Assembly (NCBI RefSeq): GCF_015265435.1 | Contig: NZ_JABJWH010000036.1 | Span: 124,001-188,000 of the forward strand | Reading direction: 5' to 3' | DNA from: Alloalcanivorax profundimaris | GTDB taxonomy: Bacteria > Pseudomonadota > Gammaproteobacteria > Pseudomonadales > Alcanivoracaceae | DNA: 64,000 nucleotides | Shown here: positions 27,445-35,820 of the stretch, piece after piece | How the letters are laid out: every line of letters begins with the position of its first letter | Numbering within the stretch: the first letter of the stretch is position 1 | Notes under the pieces: model-generated | The model's input: only the letters and a program-made list of their open reading frames with translations | The model's database searches: none | Told to the model about the DNA's origin: nothing | Position numbers and translations under genes: made by a program

Positions 27445-28737
27445 TTATTGATCGGCGCGAAGCGCGCGCGCGTGCCGGGCCACTTCCGCCCGGTAACTGT
27501 CCTTGTGGACGTAGTAGGCCATGCGCGCCAGTTTCAGATAGTCGTAGCCGCCGTCCAGGCTCTGGCCGGCGCGCTCCCGTTTAAGCCGCCGCAGATCCCG
27601 GGCCGCCGGGTGCCCCTCGGCAAGGCGGCGCAGGTACAGGGCGGCCAGCTCCGCCTGTTCGTTGCGCCCTTCCCAGCCCAGCCCGGCGGCCTCGATCATG
27701 CCCATCATGAACAGGTCGTCCCGCTCCGGGTGGAACAGGTTCAGATAAAGCCGGGGCGCGTTGCCGTGCCAGTTCAGGTGGGCGGGATCGATGTAGGGGT
27801 AATCCAGCTGGTAGCCGGTGGCCATGAGGATCAGGTCGTAATCGGCGCGCTCGCCATCGCTGAAGGTGACGGTGTGGCCGTCCACGGCGCGGATGTCCGG
27901 GCGTGGCGTGATGTCGCCGTGGCCCAGATGGTGGAGCACCAGGGAATTGACCACCGGGTGGGACTCGTACATGCGGTAGTCCGGGTCCGGCAGGCCGTAG
28001 TCGCTGGGACGGCCCACGATCAGACGGATCAGGCGGGCGTCCAGCCACTGCTTGAGGCGGCGCGGCAGTTTGAGCTTGCCGCCGATGGCGTCCGCGGGGC
28101 GGCCACCGATGAACTTGGGCAGGAAGTAATAGCCGCGCCGCACCGACAGATCCACCTTGGCGGCCCGGTGCACCGCGTCCACCGCCATGTCGCAGGCGGA
28201 GTTGCCGCACCCGACGATCAGCACCCGCTTGTCGCGGAAACAGTCCGCGCTGCGGTAGTCACTGGCGTGCATCACCTCGCCGGCGAAGTCGCCGGGCAGT
28301 GCCGGCCGGTTGGGGGTGTGCAGGGTACCGCTGGCGATCAGCACGGCGTCGAAATGGCGGGTATCGGCAACGCCGTCCCGCTCGGCGGTCAGATCCCAGC
28401 CGCCGTCCGCCGCCGGCGACAGCGCCGTCACCCGGGTGCCGAAGCGGTAGTGGCGGCGCAGATCGAAATGCTCCGCGTACTGGTGGAAGTAGTGCTTCAT
28501 CTCCCGGTGGTGCGGATAGGTGGCGACCCGGTCGTCCATGGGGAATTCCCGGAATTCGGTCATCCGCTTGGAAGAGATCAGGTGGGCGCTCTCGTACATG
28601 GTGCTGTGGGGGTTGTCGATGTCCCACAGCCCGCCCACGTCGTCATGAAGTTCGTAGCCGACGAAAGGCAGATCCTGTTTTTGCAAATTACGGGCGGTGG
28701 CCAGACCCATGGGCCCGGCGCCGATCACTGCGTACAT
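27445..28737 (-). CDS. Flavin-containing monooxygenase
   Basis: 430 residues. FAD-binding GAGPMGLAT at the N-terminus, the GGLWDIDNPHSTMY segment, the FMO/BVMO fingerprint FAGEVMHASDY, the NADPH-binding VLIVGCGNSACDMA, and the ATGYQLDYP C-terminal motif. It would oxygenate a heteroatom or ketone with O2 and NADPH. The fingerprint ends in Y instead of W, closer to FMO than to Baeyer-Villiger enzymes. First gene of a five-gene operon, divergent (93 bp) from an AraC regulator. AlmA-like alkane oxidation is possible but the protein is shorter than AlmA. Confidence 0.9.
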   Translation of the reverse strand: MYAVIGAGPMGLATARNLQKQDLPFVGYELHDDVGGLWDIDNPHSTMYESAHLISSKRMTEFREFPMDDRVATYPHHREMKHYFHQYAEHFDLRRHYRFGTRVTALSPAADGGWDLTAERDGVADTRHFDAVLIASGTLHTPNRPALPGDFAGEVMHASDYRSADCFRDKRVLIVGCGNSACDMAVDAVHRAAKVDLSVRRGYYFLPKFIGGRPADAIGGKLKLPRRLKQWLDARLIRLIVGRPSDYGLPDPDYRMYESHPVVNSLVLHHLGHGDITPRPDIRAVDGHTVTFSDGERADYDLILMATGYQLDYPYIDPAHLNWHGNAPRLYLNLFHPERDDLFMMGMIEAAGLGWEGRNEQAELAALYLRRLAEGHPAARDLRRLKRERAGQSLDGGYDYLKLARMAYYVHKDSYRAEVARHARALRADQ

Positions 28738-28830
28738 GGTTGCTCCGGTTTATTGTTATGCTTGCAGATTAGCCGCCGCCCGCGACCCGGGCACGGCGGA
28801 TTCGCGACCCGCAACCGGTTAATTCAGGAC
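28738..28830. promoter_or_regulatory. Divergent promoter region between FMO operon and AraC gene
   Basis: 93 bp separate the two start codons. This is the likely binding region of the AraC regulator. I see no clear direct repeat that I can assign as its operator. Confidence 0.4.
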
Positions 28831-29790
28831 ATGGCCCACACCCCCACGGTTACCGTCCATTTCTCCCAGGCCATCGTACAGGCGGCCCGGCGTTTGGCGC
28901 TGCCGCTGCCGGACGCGCTGGCGGCGGAATTGTCGGACCGGGAAAGGGTGGACCTGGACCGCCAGGACCGGCTCTGGGATCACTTCTGCCAGGCCGCCGG
29001 CGATCCGCTGGTGGGGCTGGATCTGGGCCTGGCCCTGCAGGTGGGCCATCTGGACACCGCCGGCATGATCCTGATGAGCTGCGAAACCGTGGGGGAAGCC
29101 CTGGATTCCCTGCTCGATTATCACCCCATCGTCGGCGAGGGCGGCGACTTCCAGGTGGCCCGGGACGGCGACGCGGTGGCGGTGCGCTACCGGCCGCGCT
29201 ACGCCACCCGCCGCCCGGCGCGGGTGGAGGCGGTGCTCGCCAGCCTGCTCAATCTGACCCGCTGGAGCACCGGCGAGGCGTTCCAGGCCCGGGCGCTGAC
29301 CCTGCGCCATGTCGCTCAGGCGGCGCCGGCCCGCTATCGGGAAAAGCTGGGCGTGCCGGTGACCTTTGAAACGGCGCACAACGCCCTGGTGTTCGGCGCC
29401 GACCAGCTGGCGCTGCCGCTGGTGCACGCCAATCCGGCTCTGTGCCGGCACCTGCGCGGGCTGGGCGACGAATTGCTGGCACGGCTGGATCACCGTTCCT
29501 TGGGGGCCCGGGTGGGCGCGCTGATTCGCGAGCATCCGGGTTGGGGAAAGGAGCGGATCGCCGACCGGCTGGGCATGAGCGGCCGGCATCTGATCCGCAA
29601 GCTGGCCGATGAGGGCACCAGCTTCAAGTTGCTGCGCGACACCCTGCTGCGCGAACGGGCCGAGCAGGGGCTCCGCGACGGGCGCCGCGTGGCCGAGCTG
29701 GCGGAGGAACTGGGCTTCTCCGACGAAAGCGCCTTCGCCAAGGCGTTCAAGCGCTGGACCGGCGAGACGCCGGCCCGTTTCCGCCGTTAA
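28831..29790 (+). CDS. AraC family regulator of the FMO operon
   Basis: 319 residues (ATG 28831, weak CAGGAC site). The arabinose-binding-type N-terminal domain (WDHFCQAAGDPLVGLDLGLA) is followed by a C-terminal double helix-turn-helix (GKERIADRLGMSGRHLIRKL and VAELAEELGFSDESAFAKAF). It is divergent from the monooxygenase gene, so it is probably the inducer-responsive activator of that operon. Its stop lies 4 bp inside the convergent metY gene. Confidence 0.88.
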   Translation: MAHTPTVTVHFSQAIVQAARRLALPLPDALAAELSDRERVDLDRQDRLWDHFCQAAGDPLVGLDLGLALQVGHLDTAGMILMSCETVGEALDSLLDYHPIVGEGGDFQVARDGDAVAVRYRPRYATRRPARVEAVLASLLNLTRWSTGEAFQARALTLRHVAQAAPARYREKLGVPVTFETAHNALVFGADQLALPLVHANPALCRHLRGLGDELLARLDHRSLGARVGALIREHPGWGKERIADRLGMSGRHLIRKLADEGTSFKLLRDTLLRERAEQGLRDGRRVAELAEELGFSDESAFAKAFKRWTGETPARFRR

Positions 29791-31058
29791 ACCGCCGCCA
29801 GGGCCTGCTCGATATCCGCCAGGATGTCGTCCACGTGCTCGATGCCGATGGACAGCCGCACCAGGTCGGCGCTGACGCCGGCGGTGCGCAGTTCGTCGTC
29901 ATTGAGCTGGCGGTGGGTGGTGGTGGCCGGGTGACAGGCCAGGGACTTGGCGTCGCCGATGTTCACCAGCCGCTTGATCATGCCCAGGGCATCGATGAAC
30001 CGGGCGCCGGCGTCGCGGCCGCCCTGGATGCCGAAGCTGAGAATCGACGCTGGCACGCCGCCATCCATGTAGCGCTGCGCCAGGGCGTGGTCCTGGTCGC
30101 TGTCCAGGCCGGCGAAGTTCACCCACTCCACCTTGTCATGGTCGCGCAGGTAGCGGGCCACTTTCATGGCGTTCTCGCAGTGGCGCTCCATGCGCAGGCT
30201 CAGGGTCTCGATGCCCTGCAGCAGCAGGAAGGCGTTCATCGGCGACAGGGCGCCGCCGGTGCTGCGCAGCGGCACCACCCGGGCACGGCCGATGAAAGCC
30301 GCCTCGCCCATGGCTTCGGTGTAGACCACGCCGTGGTAGCTGGGGTCGGGCTCGTTGAAAGCCTTGAAGCGCGGGTTGTCCTTCCACGGGAAACGGCCGG
30401 AATCAACGATGGCGCCGCCCACGGTGGTGCCATGGCCGCCCATGTATTTGGTCAGGGAATGCACCACGATGTCGGCGCCGTGCTCGAACGGCCGGCACAG
30501 GGCCGGGGTGGCCACGGTGTTGTCGACGATCAGCGGCACGCCGGCGTCGTGGGCCACCTTGGCCAGGCCGGCCAGGTCGACGATGTTGCCCGCCGGGTTG
30601 CCCACGGACTCACAGAACACCGCCTTGGTGTCGTCGTCGATGGCGGCGGCGATGGCGTCCAGATCACGGCCATCGGCCATGTGCACGCGGATACCCATGT
30701 TCGGCAGGGTGTGGGCGAACAGGTTGTAGGTGCCGCCGTACAGCTGGCTCACCGAGACGATGTTGTCGCCGGCCCGGGCCAGGGTCTGGATGGCGGCGGT
30801 GATGGCGGCCATGCCGGAGGCCATGGCCAGGGCGCCGATGCCGCCTTCCAGCTGCGCCACCCGCTCTTCCAGCACCGCGTTGGTGGGGTTCATGATGCGG
30901 GTGTAGATATTGCCCGGCACCTTGAGATCGAACAGATCGGCGCCGTGCTGGGTGTCGTCGAAGTAATAGCTGGTGGTCTGGTAAACCGGCACCGCCACGG
31001 AATGGGTTTCCGGGTCGCCGGCGAAGCCGCCATGGATGGCGATCGTTTCTCGTTTCAT
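29787..31058 (-). CDS. metY: O-acetylhomoserine sulfhydrylase (aminocarboxypropyltransferase)
   Basis: 423 residues, a Cys/Met-metabolism PLP enzyme of full MetY length. The start METIAIHGGF-type sequence (MKRETIAIHGGFAGDPETHS) and NIYTRIMNPT, ASGMAAI, and the PLP lysine in SLTKYMGGHG are all present. It makes homocysteine from O-acetylhomoserine and sulfide. GAGGACCCG precedes the ATG. MetZ or MetB are less likely given the length and the insertion after residue 230. It overlaps the AraC gene tail to tail. Confidence 0.93.
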   Translation of the reverse strand: MKRETIAIHGGFAGDPETHSVAVPVYQTTSYYFDDTQHGADLFDLKVPGNIYTRIMNPTNAVLEERVAQLEGGIGALAMASGMAAITAAIQTLARAGDNIVSVSQLYGGTYNLFAHTLPNMGIRVHMADGRDLDAIAAAIDDDTKAVFCESVGNPAGNIVDLAGLAKVAHDAGVPLIVDNTVATPALCRPFEHGADIVVHSLTKYMGGHGTTVGGAIVDSGRFPWKDNPRFKAFNEPDPSYHGVVYTEAMGEAAFIGRARVVPLRSTGGALSPMNAFLLLQGIETLSLRMERHCENAMKVARYLRDHDKVEWVNFAGLDSDQDHALAQRYMDGGVPASILSFGIQGGRDAGARFIDALGMIKRLVNIGDAKSLACHPATTTHRQLNDDELRTAGVSADLVRLSIGIEHVDDILADIEQALAAV

Positions 31059-31077
31059 CGGGTCCTCGCTGTTTTCA

Positions 31078-31129
31078 GTTGTTCGAGTGGCGCTGTTGTT
31101 CGAGCGGCGCTGTTACTTGAGCGGCGGCT
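31078..31129. repeat. Three tandem 17-bp imperfect repeats
   Basis: Units GTTGTTCGAGTGGCGCT (31078-31094), GTTGTTCGAGCGGCGCT (31095-31111) and a diverged third copy from 31112, which contains the stop codon of the crotonase gene. A simple tandem duplication in the gap before metY. Confidence 0.7.
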
Positions 31130-31979
31130 CCGGCCAGAAGCCGAAGTCACGGGGCAGGTCGTTCAGATCGGTGTCGAACACCGGGTCCCGCTTTTCCAGG
31201 AAGGCGGTGAAGCCGTCCTTGCCGTCCCAAAACTCATTGGCGCGGTAGATCATACTGCTTTCCACGGCGTGGGCACGCATCGGGTGCTCGAACGACGGGT
31301 TGCGCCACAGCATCTGGCGGGCCAGGGCCACGGATACCGGCGAGCTTTTGGCGATCAGCCTGGCGGCCAGTTCCCGGGCCGCATCCAGCACCGATTCCTT
31401 GTCGTGCAGGCTGCGGAACAGGCCCGCCTCCAGCCCTTCCTCGGCGAGAAAGATGTCGCCGCTGTAGATCCACTCCAGCGCCTTGTGCATGGGCACCAGA
31501 CGCGGCAGGAACCAGGACGAACAGGCTTCCGGGGTAAGCCCGCGCTGGCTGAACACGAAGCCGATCTTGGCGCCGTGGGTGGCGAGCCGGAAATCCATGG
31601 GCAGGGTCATGGTGATGCCGACGCCCACGGCGGCGCCGTTGAGCGCGCCGATCACCGGCTTGCGGCAGTTGTAGATGGCCAGGGACACCTCGCCGCCGGA
31701 ATCGCGGATGGTGTCCAGGGGCGGGGTCTCGCCTTCGGCGTCGTCGTAGCCGAACACATGGCCGCCGTCTTCCGGCTGCATTTCCATGCCGGCGCAGAAG
31801 GCGCGGCCGGCGCCGGTGACGATCACCGCGCGCACCGCGTTGTCGCGGTCCGCCTCGCCGAAGGCGTGCACCAGCTCGTCCTTCATGCGCAGGGTGAAGG
31901 CATTGAGCCGGTCCGGCCGGTTCAGGGTAAGGGTCAGGATGTGGTCCGCCAGATCGGCGCGGATGTGCTGGTAGTCCAT
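31113..31979 (-). CDS. Enoyl-CoA hydratase/isomerase (crotonase) family protein
   Basis: 288 residues from MDYQHIRADL (ATG 31977-31979, GGGAGCGCC upstream). Crotonase fold: LTLNRPDRLNAFT, the oxyanion-hole segment GRAFCAGMEMQPE, and ALNGAAVGVGITMTLPMD with the second oxyanion glycine. The glutamates typical of hydratases are not clear, so a hydrolase or isomerase is possible. The FVFSQRGLTPEACSSWFLPRLV segment is common in 4-hydroxycinnamoyl- or enoyl-CoA type enzymes. It may serve fatty-acid or aromatic degradation. Confidence 0.85.
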   Translation of the reverse strand: MDYQHIRADLADHILTLTLNRPDRLNAFTLRMKDELVHAFGEADRDNAVRAVIVTGAGRAFCAGMEMQPEDGGHVFGYDDAEGETPPLDTIRDSGGEVSLAIYNCRKPVIGALNGAAVGVGITMTLPMDFRLATHGAKIGFVFSQRGLTPEACSSWFLPRLVPMHKALEWIYSGDIFLAEEGLEAGLFRSLHDKESVLDAARELAARLIAKSSPVSVALARQMLWRNPSFEHPMRAHAVESSMIYRANEFWDGKDGFTAFLEKRDPVFDTDLNDLPRDFGFWPEPPLK

Positions 31980-32001
31980 GGGCGCTCCCGGGTTGATCTT
32001 G

Positions 32002-32745
32002 TTATGCCGGGTCCAGATGTTCGACCCGAACGGGAAAGGCCCTAGCATAGCGGGAAGGCAGGGTGTCGAACATGGCGCGCAGGGTGCGATTGAGATGGGG
32101 CTGGTCGTAGAAGCCGGCGGCCAGGGCCAGATCGGTGAGGCTCATGCCGTCTCGCCAAAGGGTCAGCGCCCGCTGACATTTGAGGTGCAGTTGGAAGCGC
32201 TTCAGGTTAACCCCCAGCTCCTCGCGGAACAGGTGCCGGAAGCGGGACTCGGACAGCCCCACGGTTTCCGCCAGGGCGGCGCCACCGACCTCGCCGTCAC
32301 CGCGCCGCAGGGTCTCGCAGGCGGCGCGCACCCGCTCATCCAGGGGGCGGGGCTCGCCGGCTTCCAGGGCGGCGCGCACCGCCAGGGCGTCGGGCACCGA
32401 AGGCGCCGTGGCCAGCGCCGCCAGCGACGCGGCGAACCGTGGGTGGGCGTCCAGATCGAATTCGCCGCCGGGGCCCTGCAGGCGCAGGGCCCGCCAGGCG
32501 CGATGATCCGGGTCCAGATGCAGCACCGCCACCGGGCCGTCGCTGTCCAGGGCCTGCTCCACGTCCGGCGCCGCCCACACCGCCTTGGCGGTGAGCCGGT
32601 GGCCGGCCAGCTGCACGCGGATCGGCGCCGCCAGCCCCACCAGCAACGAGGCGGCCACGTGCCGGTGGGGCCGGTTGTGCAGCTGCGGCGCCAGCATGCA
32701 CCAGCCGCCCTCCCAGAGATAAAGGGGCGATCGGGGCCGGCTCAC
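32002..32745 (-). CDS. AraC family regulator
   Basis: 247 residues from GTG (32743-32745), three bases after the Mpo1-like stop. The N-terminal part is a cupin-like sensor of about 120 residues (LAPQLHNRPHRHVAASLLVGL). The C-terminal helix-turn-helix pair is ALAETVGLSESRFRHLFREEL and LTDLALAAGFYDQPHLNRTL. It follows the Mpo1-like gene on the same strand and may be read with it. The true start is uncertain because no clear site precedes the GTG. Confidence 0.83.
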   Translation of the reverse strand: MSRPRSPLYLWEGGWCMLAPQLHNRPHRHVAASLLVGLAAPIRVQLAGHRLTAKAVWAAPDVEQALDSDGPVAVLHLDPDHRAWRALRLQGPGGEFDLDAHPRFAASLAALATAPSVPDALAVRAALEAGEPRPLDERVRAACETLRRGDGEVGGAALAETVGLSESRFRHLFREELGVNLKRFQLHLKCQRALTLWRDGMSLTDLALAAGFYDQPHLNRTLRAMFDTLPSRYARAFPVRVEHLDPA

Positions 32746-32748
32746 GTG

Positions 32749-33249
32749 TCAGGAGGGCTTGCCGTGGCCCGGCGTGCGGCTCAGGCCCAGCTTGTACGGC
32801 AGCTCCAGGCTGACGAACACCGGCCCTACCAGCAGGAACACCAGATCGTCCACGAACGAGGGTTTCTTACCCTCCACCTTGTGGCCCCAGACCTGCACCG
32901 CCCAGGCGCCCAGCCACACCGCCAGGGCGCTCCAGCCCAGCGACAGGGCGCTGCGGTCCACGGTGGTGATCAGCCACAGGGACGCCAGCAGCCAGCCCAG
33001 CATCAGCAGGGACACGCCCAGGGACAGGCGCAGATAGAAGGGCATGCAGGCCAGGGCCAGCAGGGTGCCGCCGTTGATCCAGTAGGCGGCGGCGCCGTCC
33101 AGGCCCAGCCACCGGCCCACCGGGATCAGCCAGAACAGACCCAGGGTGGCCACGAAGATGATCGGTACGCAGACGATGTGCACCCACTGATTTACCGGGT
33201 GACGATGACTTTCGCCGTAATCGGCGAGAAAGGTGGCGAGATTACGCAT
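32749..33249 (-). CDS. Mpo1-like (DUF962) membrane protein
   Basis: 166 residues with four hydrophobic helices. DUF962 features: the N-terminal YGESHRHPVNQWVHIVCVPI, with histidines used as metal ligands by yeast Mpo1, and HKVEGKKPSFVDDLVFLLVGPVF near the end. Mpo1 is a dioxygenase for alpha-oxidation of 2-hydroxy fatty acids; bacterial members are uncharacterised. The ATG at 33247-33249 fits an upstream GGAG; a GTG three codons earlier is possible. Confidence 0.85.
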   Translation of the reverse strand: MRNLATFLADYGESHRHPVNQWVHIVCVPIIFVATLGLFWLIPVGRWLGLDGAAAYWINGGTLLALACMPFYLRLSLGVSLLMLGWLLASLWLITTVDRSALSLGWSALAVWLGAWAVQVWGHKVEGKKPSFVDDLVFLLVGPVFVSLELPYKLGLSRTPGHGKPS

Positions 33250-33330
33250 GGCACGCACTCCTTTTTGTTATTGGGGTCATTGCGCCATTAACACTAGCGT
33301 ACCAACACCGCGCAAACTTGTACGAAGCGG

Positions 33331-33732
33331 TCAGGCCCGGCGGCTGTCGTTGAGCGCGCGCAGCACGATGCGCCGGGTGAGCAGCCCGGAGAGCCGGCCG
33401 CCTTCGTCCAGCACCGGATAAATCTTGGGTTTCTGCTTGACCATCATCTCGGCGATGTCCACCACCGACTGGTTTTCATGCACCGTGAGCGGTTCGTCGT
33501 GCATCAGGTCCTCCACCCGCACCGAGCCCTCCTGATGATAGCTGGCCACCAGCAGCCGGCGCAGGCAGTCCTGCTCGGACACGAAACCGATCACCTGGCG
33601 GTCCGCGTCCACCACCGGCAGGCCGCTGTAGCGGCTCTGCAGCAGGGTCGCCACCACCGAGGTGAGTTCGGTGCCCTGCTGGATCGCCAGCGGATGGCGC
33701 ACCATCAGATCCTTAACCAGCAATGAAGCCAT
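33331..33732 (-). CDS. CBS-domain pair protein
   Basis: 133 residues, consisting of two CBS domains (residues 5-65: VKDLMVRHPLAIQQGTELTSV; 70-130: VEDLMHDEPLTVHENQSVV). Such stand-alone pairs bind adenine nucleotides and modulate partner enzymes or channels. AAGGAGAGACGGG precedes the ATG. It is divergent from the membrane ATPase-MscS operon, which makes a sensor role for that system conceivable but unproven. Confidence 0.88.
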   Translation of the reverse strand: MASLLVKDLMVRHPLAIQQGTELTSVVATLLQSRYSGLPVVDADRQVIGFVSEQDCLRRLLVASYHQEGSVRVEDLMHDEPLTVHENQSVVDIAEMMVKQKPKIYPVLDEGGRLSGLLTRRIVLRALNDSRRA

Positions 33733-33864
33733 CCCGTCTCTCCTTCGTCCTTCATGCCGTGGTTACTTGGACTATAGCACCCTCATCCCGGGGCTGGCGC
33801 GCTCCGGATGACGCCCGCCACCCCGGCCCATACAATGACCGAAATCGGAGGCAAGGGACGCACC

Positions 33865-35820
33865 ATGGGGTTTTCCTGGCCGCGGGCGCCGCGGGAGGTG
33901 ATCGAGGCGCTGCAGTCGTTCTACGGCATCGCGGATACCACCACGCTCAATCTGGCGGGCAACGCCCTCGCGCTGTTGATCGGCGTGGCGCTGTTCGTGC
34001 TGCTGGCCAAGGGCAGCCAGCGCGCCCGGGGCGGCCTGCTGGCGCTGCATGCCCGGGTGCTGCAACTGGGCAGCGAACGCCGCTGGCTGTGGAATCTGAG
34101 CCGGCTGGTGGCGGGCCTGGCGCCGCTGCTCCCCTGGCTGATCCTGGCCCTGGCCATCACCCTGGTGGCACCGCTGCTGGATCAGTCCCTGTCCACCCGT
34201 TGGCTGATCTGGGCGCTGCCGATCGCGAAGCTGTACGTGCTGTTCGGCGTTCAACGGCTGGTGGGCGAATGGCTGATTCTGCGCGTGGCCCAGGGCGCCG
34301 GCCATTACATGCAGGGCGACCAGGCGGACCAGGCCGGGCAACGCGCCCGCCGCCTGTCCCTGGCGCTGATGCTGCCCTGGGGCCTGTTCCTGGTGGTCGC
34401 CCAGGTGCGCCCGGACGGGCCGGTGCACGATATTCTGGCGGCGCTGGTGGCGCTGTCCCTGTACGCCGCCGTGGGCCGGCTGCTGGCGCCCCGGGCGGAG
34501 GAATACGTGCTGTGCCTGCAGAGCATCCTGCCGTCGCGGCTGGACCCGCTCGCCGAGGCCCTGCTGCGCCGGGGGCTGTTTCACTGGACCGCGCCGCTGC
34601 TGCTGCCGGTGGCGCTGGTGTACTTCGCCACCCGCTACCTGGACCGGCTGTTCGCCGGCTTCGACGCCTACCTGCGACTGAAAGCGCGCTGGTTCCGGCT
34701 GCGCAACCGGGGCGAGGAGGACGAGGACGCCGAGGTGGACGAAAGCCAGGCGGCCCGGGACTACCAGCGCTGGTTCGCCGCCGAGTTGCCGGACGGCGAG
34801 CCGGCGCCCTTTATCGACACCGGCCTGCTGGAGGCCATGAACAAGTCGATCCGCCGCTGGCGGGAGGATCGCACCGACGAGAACACCCTGCTGGTGGCCG
34901 GCGAGAAAGGCGGCGGCAAGAGCCTGGCCGCCGGGCGTCTGGTGGCCAGCCTGGCCAAGGACGACCCGGACCTGCGCGTGGTGTCCCTGCGGGTGCCGCC
35001 CAAGACCCTGTCGCCGGAGGCGGTCACCGACCTGATCGCCGAGGCCCTGGACGAAGACCTGGCCGAAGGGCCGGCCAGCCTGGTCAAGACCGACGCGGAC
35101 CGCCCCCCTACCCTGCTGGTGCTGGACGAATGCCAGAACGTGTTCCTGTCGCGGATCGGCGGCCTGGACGGCTGGCGCACCCTGCTGCGGCTCACCAACG
35201 CGCGCCTGGACAACCTGTTCTGGCTGATCCTGCTCAACAACCAGAGCTGGGCCTACCTGTGCAATGTGTTCGGCCGCGAATACCAGTTCCGCAATGCCCT
35301 CAAGGTGAAGCGCTGGAGCCCGGCGGAGATCCGCTCGCTGATTCTCTCGCGCCACCACCGCACCGAGCTGCGGCTGCGCTACGACGAGGTGCTGCTCTCG
35401 TCCCGGGGCCCGGACGCGGGCAATGTGCGCAACGCCGAGCAACGCTATTTCAGCCTGCTGTGGGACGCCTGCCGGGGCAATCCGATGACCGCCCTGAGAC
35501 TGTGGCAGACCTCGGTGAAGGTGAGCCGGCGGGAGGTGCTGGTGGGGCTGCCATCGCTGCCGCCCAGCTCCGCCATGGACAAGTCCGGGGAGAACCTGCT
35601 GTTCGTGTACGCCGCCATCGCCACCCACGAGAACCTGTCCGGCGACGAGATCGTGGCGGTGACCCATCTTTCCGAGAACGTGGTGCGCTACGCGCTGAAA
35701 GCCGGCTTCGACGCGGGCTTCATCCGCGCCAGCGAGGACGACGGCCGCTACCGTCTGGTGCCGCTGTGGTACCACGCCATGATCACTCACCTGAACAGGA
35801 AAAACCTGCTCCATGAATGA
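33865..35820 (+). CDS. Membrane-anchored AAA-type ATPase with C-terminal winged helix
   Basis: 651 residues. The N-terminal 250 residues carry about five to seven membrane helices (for example ALALLIGVALFVLLAKG, LAPLLPWLILALAITLVAPLL, WLIWALPIAKLYVLFGV). After an acidic linker (about 280) comes a P-loop domain: Walker A GEKGGGKS near 346, Walker B LLVLDECQN (D near 421), a sensor-like NNQSWAYL, and a C-terminal winged-helix-like stretch (LSENVVRYALKAGFDAGFI). I start at MGFSWPRAP because AGGGA lies upstream. It overlaps the MscS start by 8 bp. I do not know a characterised homologue. Confidence 0.75.
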   Translation: MGFSWPRAPREVIEALQSFYGIADTTTLNLAGNALALLIGVALFVLLAKGSQRARGGLLALHARVLQLGSERRWLWNLSRLVAGLAPLLPWLILALAITLVAPLLDQSLSTRWLIWALPIAKLYVLFGVQRLVGEWLILRVAQGAGHYMQGDQADQAGQRARRLSLALMLPWGLFLVVAQVRPDGPVHDILAALVALSLYAAVGRLLAPRAEEYVLCLQSILPSRLDPLAEALLRRGLFHWTAPLLLPVALVYFATRYLDRLFAGFDAYLRLKARWFRLRNRGEEDEDAEVDESQAARDYQRWFAAELPDGEPAPFIDTGLLEAMNKSIRRWREDRTDENTLLVAGEKGGGKSLAAGRLVASLAKDDPDLRVVSLRVPPKTLSPEAVTDLIAEALDEDLAEGPASLVKTDADRPPTLLVLDECQNVFLSRIGGLDGWRTLLRLTNARLDNLFWLILLNNQSWAYLCNVFGREYQFRNALKVKRWSPAEIRSLILSRHHRTELRLRYDEVLLSSRGPDAGNVRNAEQRYFSLLWDACRGNPMTALRLWQTSVKVSRREVLVGLPSLPPSSAMDKSGENLLFVYAAIATHENLSGDEIVAVTHLSENVVRYALKAGFDAGFIRASEDDGRYRLVPLWYHAMITHLNRKNLLHE

